Counted from the stretch's first letter, positions 42,154 through 53,214 are shown. The stretch: DNA of 64,000 nucleotides from Hathewaya histolytica (GCF_901482605.1 NZ_LR590481.1:248001-312000); one strand, 5' to 3'. Notes: a model not told the origin generated them from the sequence alone. Numbers and translations: made by a program.

Positions 42154-44709
42154 ATGAAAGCATATGAAATTAAAAAAGATGTTTATTGGTGTGGAGCACT
42201 AGACCCTAACTTGAGGATTTTTGATATCATAATGTATACACCTTTTGGAACAACTTATAATTCATACGTTATAAAAGGAAAAAATAAGACAGCCATCGTA
42301 GAGACAGTAAAGGAAAAGTTTTTCGATGAGTATTTAGAAAGACTAAAATCTATAAATGTAAACCTTGAAGATGTGGATTATATTATATTAAATCATACAG
42401 AGCCCGACCATGCAGGTTCTTTAGATAAGTTACTAAAACTTTCTCCTAAAGCTAAGGTTGTTGCATCCCAAACTGCACTAAGATTTTTAAAGGATATTAC
42501 CAATATGGAGTTTGACTATATTGAAGCAAAAGAGGGAGAAACCTTAGACTTAGGAGAGAAAACTTTAGAATTTATATCAGCTCCATTTCTACATTGGCCA
42601 GATTCGATGTATACTTATTTAAAGGAAGATAATGTGCTTTTTACTTGTGATTCTTTTGGATGTCACTATTGTAATGAAGATATATTTGATGATTATAATG
42701 CAAACGAAAGAGATTACAGGGAGGCACTGAAATACTATTTTGACAATATAATGGGGCCATTCAAGCCATACATGTTAAAAGCTATAGATAAAATTAAGGA
42801 ACTTAAAATATATGCTATATGTAATGGACATGGTCCAGTTTTAAGAAAGAATCTTTGGGATATAGTAAATCAGTATAAAATCTGGAGTTTGGAAGAAGGC
42901 TCAGCAGAATTTGAAAATACTGTTTCAATTTGTTATGTATCTGCTTATGGATACACAGAAATGATGACAAATGCAATTTCTAAAGGTATAGAGAGTGTTG
43001 GAGATATAAAAGTTAATAGTTATGACCTTTCAAAAGATGATTTTAGTGATGTTCTATCTAAAATAAATATATCCAATGGTATTTTACTTGGAACTCCAAC
43101 TATTAATGGAGATGCTTTAAAACCACTTTGGGATATTCTTATAAATTTAAATCCCATTGTTCATGGTGGTAAGATCGCGGGAAGTTACGGTTCTTTTGGT
43201 TGGAGTGGAGAAGGTCCTTCTAATTTAACTGAGAGATTAAAACAACTTAGAATGGATGTAGTAGATCCACTTAAAATAAATTTTAAACCTTCAGAAGAGG
43301 ATTTAAAGGTTGCTTTTAATTATGGAGAAGCTTTTGGAAATAAGCTAAAAGCAAAATTTGCAAAGGATTCAAACACTTCTATTAGAAGAAAGAAATTGTG
43401 GAAATGTCTTATTTGTGGAGAAATATTTGAAGGAGATACACCTCCAGAAATATGTTCTGCTTGTGGTGTTGGAGAGGAATATTTCGTAGAGATTACAGAA
43501 GAAGTTATAAATTACTCACAAGATAATAATGATAAAATATGTATTTTAGGTAACGGTGCCTCAGGGTACTATGCAGCAGAGTCTATAAGAAAAAGAAATA
43601 AAACATGTAATATAACTATATTTTCTGAAGAGGAAGAGGTAGCTTATTATAGACCAGCATTATCAGAACTTTTAGGTGATGATAAGGTGAACAATAACTT
43701 CTATCTTTCAAGCAAGGAATGGTATAATGAAAATAATATAGATTTAAGATTAGGTGTTAAAGTTGAAAAAGTAAATACAATATATAAGAAGCTTATTTTA
43801 AAGGATGGAGTAGAGGTTTCTTATGATAGGCTTATTCTTGCTAATGGAAGTAGAAATTTCATGCCTTTAATAAAAGGAATTGATAAAAACGGTGTATTTA
43901 CACTTAGAGATTTAAAAGATTTAGAAAATATTAAATCATATATAGGTAAGTGTAATAAAGCAGTAGTAGTTGGTGGCGGACTTCTTGGACTTGAGGCAGC
44001 TTGGGCAATGAAGAAATCAGGTAAGGATGTAACCATTATAGAATTTGCAGACCATATCTTAAATAAGCAGTTAGATAAGGAAGGTGCACAAATTTTAAAT
44101 AAAAAACTTGAAGAAGCTGGAGTGAAAGCTTTAACAGGATCACAAGTGGTAGAAATTTTGGAGGAAGATAAGATTTCTTATGTTAAGCTAAATACAGGTG
44201 AAGAAATAGAGGCTGATATGGTTTTATTTTCTATAGGTATTAGATCTAACATCGAGTTATTTAAAGGTACGGATATTTCTTTAAATAGAGGTGTAATTGT
44301 AAATAATAAGATGGAAACTTCAGCTAGGGAGGTTTATGCTTGCGGGGATGTGGCTGAATTAAATGAAAGAGTTTATGGTAACTGGCCAGCATCTATAGAA
44401 ATGGCAAAGATTGCAGGAGCTAATGTTTGTGGAGATGAGAGACAATTTATAGATTATGTAGATGTTATTTCTTTTAATGCCATGAACACAACACTTATAA
44501 GTTGTGGAACTATACCAGAAGAATCTTCGTCAGTAATTACCATAAATAATAAAGAAAAGGGGATTTATAAGAAATTCTTTTTTAAAGATGATGTACTTGT
44601 AAGTGGAATACTAATTGGAGATACTTCAGATAGTATAAAATTAATAAATGGAGTTAAAAAAGAAGAAGATTTCAATAGTTTTGCTAAAAAGTTATCTTTT
44701 AATATATAG
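42154..44709 (+). CDS. Flavodiiron protein-rubredoxin-NADH:rubredoxin reductase fusion (class F FDP)
   Basis: An 851-residue three-part enzyme that carries electrons from NAD(P)H to oxygen (or NO) in one polypeptide. The metallo-beta-lactamase-like diiron domain (1-250) has NHTEPDHAG, the later His in FLHWPD, Asp in FTCDSFG and NGHGP. The flavodoxin domain (about 255-400) has SAYGYTEMMTNAI. A short rubredoxin (about 418-450) has CLICG and CSACG. The rest is a FAD reductase with CILGNGASGYYAAES and VVVGGGLLGLEAAWAM. It protects anaerobes from oxygen. It stands alone with its own promoter region and an AGGGGGATG site. Confidence 0.93.
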   Translation: MKAYEIKKDVYWCGALDPNLRIFDIIMYTPFGTTYNSYVIKGKNKTAIVETVKEKFFDEYLERLKSINVNLEDVDYIILNHTEPDHAGSLDKLLKLSPKAKVVASQTALRFLKDITNMEFDYIEAKEGETLDLGEKTLEFISAPFLHWPDSMYTYLKEDNVLFTCDSFGCHYCNEDIFDDYNANERDYREALKYYFDNIMGPFKPYMLKAIDKIKELKIYAICNGHGPVLRKNLWDIVNQYKIWSLEEGSAEFENTVSICYVSAYGYTEMMTNAISKGIESVGDIKVNSYDLSKDDFSDVLSKINISNGILLGTPTINGDALKPLWDILINLNPIVHGGKIAGSYGSFGWSGEGPSNLTERLKQLRMDVVDPLKINFKPSEEDLKVAFNYGEAFGNKLKAKFAKDSNTSIRRKKLWKCLICGEIFEGDTPPEICSACGVGEEYFVEITEEVINYSQDNNDKICILGNGASGYYAAESIRKRNKTCNITIFSEEEEVAYYRPALSELLGDDKVNNNFYLSSKEWYNENNIDLRLGVKVEKVNTIYKKLILKDGVEVSYDRLILANGSRNFMPLIKGIDKNGVFTLRDLKDLENIKSYIGKCNKAVVVGGGLLGLEAAWAMKKSGKDVTIIEFADHILNKQLDKEGAQILNKKLEEAGVKALTGSQVVEILEEDKISYVKLNTGEEIEADMVLFSIGIRSNIELFKGTDISLNRGVIVNNKMETSAREVYACGDVAELNERVYGNWPASIEMAKIAGANVCGDERQFIDYVDVISFNAMNTTLISCGTIPEESSSVITINNKEKGIYKKFFFKDDVLVSGILIGDTSDSIKLINGVKKEEDFNSFAKKLSFNI

Positions 44710-44764
44710 TTTATTAAGTTTATTTTAAGTAATTATATTTTAAATTTAAATAATAAATAGGAAT

Positions 44765-44818
44765 AAAAGAGGATTTAGTATAGATTTATTTATAATTCAA
44801 TACTAAATCCTTTATTTT
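44765..44818. terminator. Bidirectional terminator between the flavodiiron gene and ung
   Basis: Core arms GGATTTAGTAT / ATACTAAATCC (44771-44781, 44800-44810) with AAAAG upstream and TTTATTTT downstream, between convergent genes. Confidence 0.85.
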
Positions 44819-44831
44819 ACAATAAAAGTTT

Positions 44832-45506
44832 TTAAATATTTTCTATTTGCCAATCTATTGGAGATTTTCCTATAGATTTTAGAAATTCATTACTTTTTGA
44901 GAACGGTTTTGTTCCAAAAAAGCCGCGACTTGCCGATAATGGACTTGGGTGTACAGATTTTATTATATCATGTTTTGAATTTGTAATTAATTTTACTTTA
45001 GCTTGTGCATTATTTCCCCAAAGAATAAACACAACAGGATCATTTTTTTCATTTATAAGAGATATAATTTTATCCGTAAATTTTTCCCACCCTTTATTTT
45101 TATGCGAGTTAGCTTCTCCAGCTCTTACTGTAAGTACTGTGTTTAAAAGTAGTACCCCTTCTTCTGCCCATTTCTTTAAATATCCGTTATTTGGTATATA
45201 GCAACCTAAATCACTATTTAATTCTTTGTAGATGTTAACAAGCGAAGGTGGGGTTTTAACCCCAGGCTTTACAGAAAAGCTAAGTCCATGTGATTGATTA
45301 GGACCGTGATAAGGGTCTTGCCCTAAGATTACTACCTTTACATCCTTGTATGGTGTATATTTAAGTGCATTAAAAATATCGTTCATATCTGGGTATATGG
45401 TTTTATTCCTATACTCTTCAATTAAAAACTCCCTCAGTTTTAAATAATAATCTTTGGAAAATTCTTGATCTAAAAGATCATGCCAATCATTCTTAAGTAC
45501 ATTCAT
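44832..45506 (-). CDS. ung: Uracil-DNA glycosylase (family 1)
   Basis: A 224-residue enzyme removing uracil from DNA. It has the water-activating motif [18 protein letters not shown] (Asp about 64), the [13 protein letters not shown] leucine loop with its His, and FILWGNNAQ. Length and motif order are standard. It is convergent with the flavodiiron gene and shares its terminator. GGATGGGAG precedes the ATG. Confidence 0.95.
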   Translation of the reverse strand: MNVLKNDWHDLLDQEFSKDYYLKLREFLIEEYRNKTIYPDMNDIFNALKYTPYKDVKVVILGQDPYHGPNQSHGLSFSVKPGVKTPPSLVNIYKELNSDLGCYIPNNGYLKKWAEEGVLLLNTVLTVRAGEANSHKNKGWEKFTDKIISLINEKNDPVVFILWGNNAQAKVKLITNSKHDIIKSVHPSPLSASRGFFGTKPFSKSNEFLKSIGKSPIDWQIENI

Positions 45507-45689
45507 TTATCTCCCATCCTTTAACTACAGTTATATATGATTATTATATACTATTTTAATGAAATAATTTATAATTGGTCGAATTTTATCAACAAAATTA
45601 GTATAACTTAATACAATGATATTAGGTAAAGAAAGGTTGGAGTTTACTAAGGATAAAAATTTCATTGAGAAAGGAGTTGATTTAGCCAC

Positions 45690-47006
45690 ATGGATAAACT
45701 TAATACTAAAAATGTAAGCTGGAGATTAGGACTTGTATTATTAGTATCTAATTTATTATCAGGATTTATAGTGGCTATGGGTTTTATTTTAAATACTAGA
45801 AGTATAATAAAGGATTATAACAGTAATATAGATATTACTAAGGGAATGGGGAGTATTATAGTTTCCTTAGCACTAATTTTAACTGTATCATTAATAACAT
45901 CACTTATATTATCTAAAAATATAGGTAAACCTGTTCAATGTGTAACTAGAATTTTAAATTATATGTCTAAGTTCGATTTAACTAAGGATTTTATAGATAA
46001 AGATGTTCTAAATAGAAAAGATGAATTAGGTGAAATGTCTAGATCCTTAATTACACTTAAGGATAGTTTAATTTATATTGGAAGGGGAATTAAAGAGTCT
46101 TCCATAGATATATTAAAAGGGTCAGTTACAATGGAAAAAAGTTTAAAAGAAACTGAAGGTTCTATAAGTGGAATTTCTATAACTATGGATGAACTTTCTA
46201 AGGGTGCTATAGAACTTGCTGAAAGCACACAGAATGGATCTGAAAAGTTAGAAAGCTTATCTGATAAAATTTTACTTTTAGTAAATGAAACTAGTGTATT
46301 AAAAGGATTTTCATTGGAAGAAAAAAAGAATATTTCTAATGCTTTAGAGGCTTTAAATATTTTAGAAGAAAGGTTTGCAGAAAACAAAAATAATATAGAA
46401 AATACTTTTACCATAGTAAGTGATCTTTCAAAAAAATCAGAAAGTATTGGAGATATTATTAATGTAATAGAAGAAATTGCAATAAGGACAAATCTTTTAT
46501 CTTTAAATGCAACTATAGAGGCTGCTAAAGCAAAAGAAAATGGTAAAGGTTTTTCTGTAATAGCAGAAGAGATAAGAAATTTATCTGAAAAAACTAAGGA
46601 GTCAACAAAGGTTATAGGAGATATATTAAAAGAATTAAAATTAGGAATTAGAGACTCCAAAGAAAATATGGATAAGTGTATTGTTGCAAATCAGGAGAGT
46701 TATAAAGCTCTGAAGAAAGAAAGAGGATATTTCGATATTATGGATGAAACCTATAATAAAACCATAGAAAAATTAAATATATTAGTTAAAAATATGGAAA
46801 GGATGAATGAGGATAGGGAAGTTGTAATGTATTCTATACAAGAAATAGCATCTGTATCTGAAGAAACTGCAGCTGGTACAGAAGAAGTCTCAGCATTAAT
46901 ACAAAAACAAATATCTTCTATGGAAAAGGTAAATGAGTTTGGTATAAATTTAAAAACTATTAGTAAAAAATTAAATGACTACACTAAGAAGATTATTGTT
47001 AAATAA
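45690..47006 (+). CDS. Methyl-accepting chemotaxis protein with minimal outside domain
   Basis: A 438-residue receptor. Two membrane helices (about 12-34 and 50-72) are separated by only about 15 residues, so there is no extracellular sensor domain. HAMP follows (about 73-125), then the signalling domain. The tip [20 protein letters not shown] differs from the usual [19 protein letters not shown], but the hairpin is recognisable. It probably senses membrane or internal state, or works in mixed receptor arrays with the second receptor at 47481. AGAAAGGAG precedes the ATG. Confidence 0.88.
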   Translation: MDKLNTKNVSWRLGLVLLVSNLLSGFIVAMGFILNTRSIIKDYNSNIDITKGMGSIIVSLALILTVSLITSLILSKNIGKPVQCVTRILNYMSKFDLTKDFIDKDVLNRKDELGEMSRSLITLKDSLIYIGRGIKESSIDILKGSVTMEKSLKETEGSISGISITMDELSKGAIELAESTQNGSEKLESLSDKILLLVNETSVLKGFSLEEKKNISNALEALNILEERFAENKNNIENTFTIVSDLSKKSESIGDIINVIEEIAIRTNLLSLNATIEAAKAKENGKGFSVIAEEIRNLSEKTKESTKVIGDILKELKLGIRDSKENMDKCIVANQESYKALKKERGYFDIMDETYNKTIEKLNILVKNMERMNEDREVVMYSIQEIASVSEETAAGTEEVSALIQKQISSMEKVNEFGINLKTISKKLNDYTKKIIVK

Positions 47007-47030
47007 CTGAGTATTTTTAATAAATATAAT

Positions 47031-47069
47031 AAAAGGATATATGCTATGAAATCTAGCATATATCCTTTT
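47031..47069. terminator. Bidirectional terminator after the first chemoreceptor
   Basis: Perfect 16-bp arms AAAAGGATATATGCTA / TAGCATATATCCTTTT (47031-47046, 47054-47069), between the receptor and the convergent DUF1540 gene. Confidence 0.9.
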
Positions 47070-47109
47070 TAAATTGAATATAATAAAAAGGTTACAAATA
47101 ATTATTTAA

Positions 47110-47268
47110 CTATTTTGCTTCAAAGCTTCCACAATCTGTACACATAGTTGTTTTTGCTTGTGGTTCGTGTTTAACAACTTCTATAACATTAAGTGTACAG
47201 TAATCTTTGTCCCCAGAATGATATTTACATTCATCAACTACACATTTAATACTTTCATTATGTTTCAT
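47110..47268 (-). CDS. DUF1540-domain small protein
   Basis: A 52-residue Cys-containing protein. Residues 8-24 read KCVVDECKYHSGDKDYC, and the end is TTMCTDCGSFEAK, the DUF1540 pattern of one CxxxxC pair, a third Cys and a final CxxCxSF-like motif. It probably binds a metal ion; family members are common in spore-forming clostridia, where their role is unknown. On the minus strand the ATG at 47268 has GAGGTG upstream. It lies between two chemoreceptors without an obvious link to them. Confidence 0.85.
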   Translation of the reverse strand: MKHNESIKCVVDECKYHSGDKDYCTLNVIEVVKHEPQAKTTMCTDCGSFEAK

Positions 47269-47451
47269 ATCTTTTCACCTCTTAAAAATAAATTATTAAA
47301 AATACATTATTATTATGTCAATAAAACTTTTTATTATGTAAACTCTTATTAAAATATTACGATAATTAAATTAATATAAAAATAATACAAAAAAAATAAA
47401 TAAAACTACAATTTAATCAAAAAAATGGAAGTGATTAGAAAGGGGGTTAGA

Positions 47452-47476
47452 CCTAAAGAAGAATTTCTTTAGGGGG
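47452..47476 (+). promoter_or_regulatory. Hairpin overlapping the ribosome site of the second chemoreceptor
   Basis: CCTAAAGAA (47452-47460) pairs with TTCTTTAGG (47465-47473) around GAAT; the second arm contains the first part of the AGGGGG ribosome site (47471-47476). It could limit translation start until opened by a protein or RNA. Confidence 0.45.
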
Positions 47477-47480
47477 TTAT

Positions 47481-49559
47481 ATGAAAAAGATTAGTGTAAA
47501 AATAATTATAGCAATAATAACATCTACACTGATAGTTTCAGTTTTAGTAGGGAGGCTTAGTTTTTTTAATAGTAAGAGATTTTCAGAAGAAGAAATAAAG
47601 TATAAGTTAGATTACATGGTAGAGGCTAATGTAGAAAAATTAAACGGTACTTATATAGGCATGGAAAATATTGCAGAAGATCTTGGGGGTACTGCGAGTT
47701 CTCTTATAGATTTTGAAAAACTAAGCAAGGATAAAAATTTTATAGAAGAGTATCAAAAGAATATGGATGAAATTATTAAAAATGTGGTGACATCTAAGGA
47801 AAAAGGACTTGGAGTTTATTTTATAATAAATCCAGAACTTTATACAGACACAAAATTACGGGTTATTTGTTATGAAGATAGTGAGGGATCAGGGCAAGCA
47901 AAAAAGGAAGAGTATGATTATGATAGGGGATCTTTTCTTCCTAATAGCGGAGATAAAGAATGGTATCATGAGTATGTGAGAAATAAAAGCGGAACATGGG
48001 ATGAACCACATGCCGATTCTAAGGGGAATTTCCAAATAGCTTTTGCAAAGCCTGTATTTAAAGGTAATAAGTACGTTGGACTCATGGTTGTAGATATGAA
48101 TTTTACACAATATGCTAAAACAATAAATAGTATGAAGTTTTATAATACAGGATATGCTTTTGTGGTAAATGATAAACTTGATTATATAATAGACAAAAAG
48201 AAAAAGAATGACACAAATCTAGAAAAAGAAGAAAAGGGAAAATATAAAAACATAGCTCAAAAAGTCAAATCAAACGATAAAGGATTTCTTCAAGAGGAGT
48301 ACAGTAAGAAAAAGTCTTATATAAGCTACGGTAAGCTCATGACAGGATGGAAGATGATAATCGTAGTTCCAAAGTCAGAAGTTTTAGCACATCTAAATAA
48401 AAATTTAATCCAAATTATAGTAACTACTTTAATAATAATCTCATTATCAATGGTCTTTGCATTATTTATAGGAAAAATGATATCTAAGCCAGTAGTAAAT
48501 GTAACCAAAATGCTAGATTCTATGAAAAATTTAGATTTAACATATAAAATAGATAGAAGAATATTTCTACTTAAGGATGAGATAGGGACTATGGCAAGGT
48601 CTGCAGAATCTTTTAGGGAAGAGCTCAGAAATACCTTTAAAAGTATCCAAGTACTATCTGAAGGTGTATTAGATAATGCTAAAAAGGTAACTAATAATTC
48701 TGAAGAAGCTGTATATTCCTCTAATGCAGTCTCTAGTACAGTAGAAGAAATTGCAAAGGGTGCAGGAGAACTTGCTTGTAATTCACAAAATGGTGCAGAG
48801 AGGTTAGTTAACTTATCAAATAAAATTATGTTAGTGGTAGATAGTAACCAATCATTAAAAGAGTATTCAGAGAACACAAGAGAGATAAATAAGAACGGTA
48901 TGAATACATTAGATAATTTAGTTGAAAAATTCAATATTAATACAGAAAGAATAACGGATGTATCTAACAATATAGATAGATTATCAAATAAGTCTGGTTC
49001 TGTTGGGAAAATTGTATCTACTATAGAGAAAATAGCAGAACAAACGAATCTACTTGCATTAAATGCTGCTATAGAAGCAGCAAGAGCAGGAGAGGCAGGA
49101 CGTGGATTTGCTGTAGTTGCGGATGAAGTAAGGAAGCTTGCAGAAGAGACAGCGGTATCTACGAGACAAATATCAGATATAATAAAAGAAATTCAAATAG
49201 AAATACAAGAAACTAAATCAAATATGGATATAAGTTTAGGACTTACAGAAGAAACAGAAAATGCATTAAAAGTGCAAGAAGAGTCTTTCAAAGGTATAGA
49301 AAAGGCCATTTTTAATACTTTAGATAAGTTAGATATTTTATCTGAAAATATTAAGATAGTAAACGAGGATAAAGAAGCTGTTCTTAGTGTTATTCAAGAA
49401 GTAAGTGCAGTATCACAAGAATCTGCAGCATCTACAGAGGAAGTTTCAGCATCTGTAGAAGAACAACTTAAAACTTTTGAAGATATAGCCGAGTCATCAA
49501 ATAAGCTAGAGAATATATCACAAGAGTTAAATAATTTAGTTGAAAAGTTTAATATATAA
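47481..49559 (+). CDS. Methyl-accepting chemotaxis protein with dCache-like sensor
   Basis: A 692-residue receptor: membrane helix about 6-24, an extracellular double-Cache-like domain about 30-280 ([41 protein letters not shown]), a second helix about 305-330 and HAMP about 330-385. The signalling domain has the full tip motif [19 protein letters not shown] and [10 protein letters not shown]. Binding-pocket residues of the amino-acid-type Cache are only partly matched, so the ligand is open. Translation start overlaps a hairpin. A terminator lies 62 bases after the stop. Confidence 0.93.
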   Translation: MKKISVKIIIAIITSTLIVSVLVGRLSFFNSKRFSEEEIKYKLDYMVEANVEKLNGTYIGMENIAEDLGGTASSLIDFEKLSKDKNFIEEYQKNMDEIIKNVVTSKEKGLGVYFIINPELYTDTKLRVICYEDSEGSGQAKKEEYDYDRGSFLPNSGDKEWYHEYVRNKSGTWDEPHADSKGNFQIAFAKPVFKGNKYVGLMVVDMNFTQYAKTINSMKFYNTGYAFVVNDKLDYIIDKKKKNDTNLEKEEKGKYKNIAQKVKSNDKGFLQEEYSKKKSYISYGKLMTGWKMIIVVPKSEVLAHLNKNLIQIIVTTLIIISLSMVFALFIGKMISKPVVNVTKMLDSMKNLDLTYKIDRRIFLLKDEIGTMARSAESFREELRNTFKSIQVLSEGVLDNAKKVTNNSEEAVYSSNAVSSTVEEIAKGAGELACNSQNGAERLVNLSNKIMLVVDSNQSLKEYSENTREINKNGMNTLDNLVEKFNINTERITDVSNNIDRLSNKSGSVGKIVSTIEKIAEQTNLLALNAAIEAARAGEAGRGFAVVADEVRKLAEETAVSTRQISDIIKEIQIEIQETKSNMDISLGLTEETENALKVQEESFKGIEKAIFNTLDKLDILSENIKIVNEDKEAVLSVIQEVSAVSQESAASTEEVSASVEEQLKTFEDIAESSNKLENISQELNNLVEKFNI

Positions 49560-49620
49560 AATTAAATTATAGATTCTGAGAAGGTTAAATTATCAATGTA
49601 ATATTAATCAGCTAAGAAAG

Positions 49621-49668
49621 ATACCTCACTAACATAAGGTAAATACTTATGGGAAGTGAGGTGTTTTT
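49621..49668 (+). terminator. Terminator after the second chemoreceptor
   Basis: Outer arms ACCTCACT / AGTGAGGT and an inner CATAAG / CTTATG pairing, followed by GTTTTTAT. Confidence 0.85.
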
Positions 49669-49742
49669 ATAAAACGGTTATATTATTTTAAATGGAAAAC
49701 ATTACATAAAAGTGTTACATAATATGAAATTAGGCATGAAAC

Positions 49743-49771
49743 TTGTTATAACAATACAAATGTAATATAAT
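49743..49771 (+). promoter_or_regulatory. Candidate glmM promoter
   Basis: TTGTTA (49743-49748), 17 bases, TATAAT (49766-49771), about 100 bases before glmM in a gene-free stretch (49669-49874) that otherwise shows no feature. Confidence 0.55.
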
Positions 49772-49874
49772 TAATTAGTATTTTATTTTATAAAAATAAA
49801 TATTAAATTTTAAAATAGGCAAATAAAAACTTATAATATAGAATTTAAATTACAGAAAAAGTGAGGTATTTACC

Positions 49875-51224
49875 ATGAGCAGAATTTTTGGTACAGATGG
49901 TGTTAGAGGAATTGCCAATACAGAACTTACGTCAGAACTTGCTTTTAAATTGGGTAAAGCTGGAGCTTACGTTTTAACAGAGGGAGCACATAAACCAAAA
50001 GTTGTAGTAGGTATGGATACGAGAATATCTGGAGATATGCTAGAGTCAGCGTTAGTTTCAGGATTATTATCTGTTGGAGCTGAAGCTATTTGTTTAGGGG
50101 TTGTTCCCACACCAGCAGTTGCATATTTAACAAGAAAATATAATGCAGATGCAGGAGTTGTTATATCGGCATCCCATAATCCTGTAGAATATAATGGAAT
50201 AAAATTTTTTAACTCACAAGGTTATAAATTAAAAGACGAATTAGAAGATAAAATTCAAGAACTTATAGAAAATAATTTTGAAGGTGTTCCACAACCTACA
50301 GGAGAAAATTTAGGTAGAAAGAAAATGGTTGCTAATGCAATCGAAGATTATGTAGAATTTGCAAAAAGCACTATAAATTGTGATTTAAAAGGGTTAAAAA
50401 TAGCATTAGATTGTGCTAATGGAGCATCTTACATAACTTCACTAAAGGCTTTTAAGGGACTAGGAGCAGAAGTTTTAGTTATAAATAATAATCCAGATGG
50501 AGCAAATATAAATAAGGCATGTGGTTCAACACACCCAGAGCAGTTAATGAGTTTTGTAAAGGATAATAACTGTGATTTTGGACTAGCTTTCGATGGAGAT
50601 GCAGATAGATGTCTTGCGGTTGATGAGAAAGGAAACCTTGTAAATGGAGATTTTCTTATGGCTATATGCGCAAAAGATTTAAAAGAGCAGGGGAAACTTA
50701 AAAAAGATACTCTTGTAGTTACAGTTATGAGTAATATGGGACTTGATATAGCATTAGATAAAGAAAACATAAAGAGGGTAAAAACCAAGGTTGGAGACAG
50801 ATATGTTCTTGAAGAAATGGCTTCAAAGGGATATAGTCTTGGTGGAGAACAATCAGGACATTTAATATTCCTAGATTTTAATACAACAGGAGATGGGCTA
50901 GTATCTGGTCTGCAAATAGCATCGGTAATTAAACGTAAAGGGAAAACATTATCAGAACTAACAAGCATAATGACAGAACTTCCTCAAGTGCTTGTTAATG
51001 CGAAAGTTCCTAATAATATGAAAGATATTCATATTAAAGATGAGGCAATTGCTGAACAAATAAGAAAGATGGAAGAACATTTAAATGGTTCAGGAAGAGT
51101 GCTTATAAGACCTTCAGGAACGGAGCCGCTAGTTAGAGTTATGCTTGAAGGAAAAGATAAAAAAGAAATAGAGAATATGGCAATAGCACTAGCTAAAAAA
51201 ATAGAAGAAAAAGCAAATAATTAA
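49875..51224 (+). CDS. glmM: Phosphoglucosamine mutase
   Basis: A 449-residue enzyme converting glucosamine-6-phosphate to glucosamine-1-phosphate for wall precursor synthesis. It opens with [13 protein letters not shown], carries the phosphoserine loop [13 protein letters not shown] (Ser about 100), the metal loop DGDADRC (about 243) and the substrate loop GGEQSGH, and ends with [12 protein letters not shown]. It is not attached to cdaAR as in many Firmicutes but lies 2.2 kb before glmS, which makes its substrate. Confidence 0.97.
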   Translation: MSRIFGTDGVRGIANTELTSELAFKLGKAGAYVLTEGAHKPKVVVGMDTRISGDMLESALVSGLLSVGAEAICLGVVPTPAVAYLTRKYNADAGVVISASHNPVEYNGIKFFNSQGYKLKDELEDKIQELIENNFEGVPQPTGENLGRKKMVANAIEDYVEFAKSTINCDLKGLKIALDCANGASYITSLKAFKGLGAEVLVINNNPDGANINKACGSTHPEQLMSFVKDNNCDFGLAFDGDADRCLAVDEKGNLVNGDFLMAICAKDLKEQGKLKKDTLVVTVMSNMGLDIALDKENIKRVKTKVGDRYVLEEMASKGYSLGGEQSGHLIFLDFNTTGDGLVSGLQIASVIKRKGKTLSELTSIMTELPQVLVNAKVPNNMKDIHIKDEAIAEQIRKMEEHLNGSGRVLIRPSGTEPLVRVMLEGKDKKEIENMAIALAKKIEEKANN

Positions 51225-51236
51225 AAGATTAAAATA

Positions 51237-51274
51237 AAAAAGAGGATGTATCAATATTTGATACATCCTCTTTT
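51237..51274. terminator. Bidirectional terminator after glmM
   Basis: Perfect arms AGAGGATGTATCAA / TTGATACATCCTCT (51241-51254, 51258-51271) flanked by A and T runs. It is shared with the convergent HAD lipoprotein gene. Confidence 0.9.
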
Positions 51275-51322
51275 CATAAGGTTTATACAAAATTTATAAG
51301 CATATATTTTTAAGTTATTAAA

Positions 51323-52669
51323 TTATTTACTTTCTTTAAGAAGTTTTTCTTCTTTGCTTCCTAGGAATATAGATTTTTGAGTTGGTCTAAATTCACCAGT
51401 GTTTTCATCTCTTCCTTGTAAATAATATCTAGCGTCATCTTTACCTATAGTATCAGCAGCTTCTTTTGAAAGTTTACCAAGATCGCCACCTTTACATCTA
51501 TTAATTATTAAGCTGAATTTTGTATCTTTAAAATCAGACAACATAGCAACGTCACCAGCACTATCTCCACCAACAATTAATGGACCTTGACCGCCGTGTT
51601 TTTCAACTAAAAATCTTTCTATAGTTTTAGTTTTACCTTTGCTTTGAGTTTGATCATAACCTTTTCTAAATTCAGATTTAATTACGCCTTTGTCATCTCT
51701 TTCAAGTTCCATTGCAAATACATTTTCTTTAGGAAGTTCATATCCAAATTCAGAATCTGTAGCAAATGCTCTAACAACATCTATAAATGATGCTGAACAA
51801 ATATAAACATCAATTCCATTAGCCATTAAAGTTTTATAAAGGTTTTGTTGCTCTTTTAAAGTTCTTAAGCCAGTATTAAATTTAACTGAAACAACGCCAG
51901 CTTTTCCTTTTAATTCTGCCGGGCTAGTCCAAGTTTCTTCGCCTAACTCATGTTTTAACCAATATTGATTTGACTTTTTAGTAAGCTCAGCAACTTCTTT
52001 TTCGTTCATTCCAGCAAATAAATAAGTTACCCATGGGTAGCTTACATCTGAACTAAAAGATTCACCGATTGAAGCATAAAGATATCTAGTTTTAGCTATA
52101 AAATCTTTATATTCAGTAGTTTTTTTAATTTCATCTAAAGATTTAGTACCTTTAAATCCTTTATAATTTTCATATAGGAATTTGTAGTCTGAATCGATAT
52201 CAGCACCAACTAATTCTATATTTACAGGTTTACCTTCTTTATTATTACATTCTGGTTTAAAGTTATCTTTTGGAATATTAATTCTTATAGTTTTGCTGAA
52301 TTCTTCTGGAGTCATTTTAAACTCAAGATTTTCTAATTGGTAAGCTAATAAAGCTTCTTCAACATCATTTATAATTGTTGTATTATCCCAATCAAATACA
52401 GCGTATGGTTTTTTTTGAGCATTGTAGTCTTTGCTGTTTTTACCATGCTTTTCTATAAGAGCACTTAAAGCCTTATAGTTTTCTGGTGCCCAGTTACCTT
52501 TTTCTAATTTAACTTCACCTTGGTTAGCAGTGTTATTTGTACTTTGCTCGGTTTTAGTATTATTTGTCTTATTTTCTTCTGCCTTATTAGAAGAACCACA
52601 TGCAGCTAAAGAAAGAGCGATTGAGCATGTTAAAGCTACACTAAGAGATTTTTTAATTAAATTATTCAT
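51323..52669 (-). CDS. HAD-superfamily phosphatase lipoprotein
   Basis: A 448-residue secreted lipoprotein. The signal peptide ends in the lipobox LSLAAC with Cys24, followed by an Asn/Thr-rich linker (about 26-55). The HAD fold starts with motif I in AVFDWDNTTIIND (Asp93 and Asp95), with late motifs including the Lys-containing SKGKTKTIERF and GGDSAGDVAML (motif IV acid). It should hydrolyse a phosphate ester outside the membrane; the substrate is unknown. It stands alone between glmM and the divergent glmS leader. Confidence 0.87.
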   Translation of the reverse strand: MNNLIKKSLSVALTCSIALSLAACGSSNKAEENKTNNTKTEQSTNNTANQGEVKLEKGNWAPENYKALSALIEKHGKNSKDYNAQKKPYAVFDWDNTTIINDVEEALLAYQLENLEFKMTPEEFSKTIRINIPKDNFKPECNNKEGKPVNIELVGADIDSDYKFLYENYKGFKGTKSLDEIKKTTEYKDFIAKTRYLYASIGESFSSDVSYPWVTYLFAGMNEKEVAELTKKSNQYWLKHELGEETWTSPAELKGKAGVVSVKFNTGLRTLKEQQNLYKTLMANGIDVYICSASFIDVVRAFATDSEFGYELPKENVFAMELERDDKGVIKSEFRKGYDQTQSKGKTKTIERFLVEKHGGQGPLIVGGDSAGDVAMLSDFKDTKFSLIINRCKGGDLGKLSKEAADTIGKDDARYYLQGRDENTGEFRPTQKSIFLGSKEEKLLKESK

Positions 52670-52952
52670 AAGATTCCACTCCCTAATTTTCTTTTGTTAG
52701 CTCTTATAAAAATGTATAAACCTTGTACGTTCAATATATTTATATAATGAGCATTTTCAAATGTCAACAATAAAAAAAGAATTTTCTTATTTTTTTGACT
52801 AAATTTAATTATTAATATAATAATATTATCGAAAAATTGTATCTTTTCTTTAACTTTTTCTTTGAATTTTTATATTATAATTTATTTAGTCAAAATTATT
52901 TTTAAACTACGATTTTCTATATAGTGGAACTATAAATAAAGTGTTAAAAGTA

Positions 52953-52982
52953 TTGACGTAACATAGTAAAAATGCATATAAT
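52953..52982 (+). promoter_or_regulatory. Candidate glmS promoter
   Basis: TTGACG (52953-52958), 18-base spacer, TATAAT (52977-52982). Transcription would start about 75 bases before the ribozyme cleavage site, which fits the usual glmS leader plan. Confidence 0.65.
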
Positions 52983-53065
52983 AATGTGACACCTTTTAGA
53001 AGAGCATAACATCATAGAAATAAGGGAGGTGAACATAAAAATATAAGTTAAAAAAACGATTTAAA

Positions 53066-53214
53066 GCGCCAGGAGTTATATAGATATTTTTATATAACTT
53101 GACGAGGATGGGGTTTTATCGAACCTTCGGCGGGTGCCCCACGGTATTTGTACTACCGATAACAACTGATAAAAGCGAAGAGTGATTTTCGTTACAAAAT
53201 CAGTTAGGTGCAAA
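53066..53214 (+). ncRNA. glmS ribozyme (glucosamine-6-phosphate-activated self-cleaving RNA)
   Basis: The conserved core is visible in order: AGCGCC with the cleavage site between A53065 and G53066, GACGAGGATGGGG, TTATCGA, TTCGGCGGGTGCC, the CCGATAACAACTGA strand and a GATTTT/AAAATC hairpin before GTTAGGTG. Glucosamine-6-phosphate acts as cofactor for cleavage, after which the mRNA is degraded, giving feedback on glmS. The 3' limit is approximate. Confidence 0.95.

Noticed and set aside
47158-47352. Plus-strand frame between the chemoreceptors
   Set aside because: The minus-strand DUF1540 gene explains the region; the plus frame has no recognisable product.
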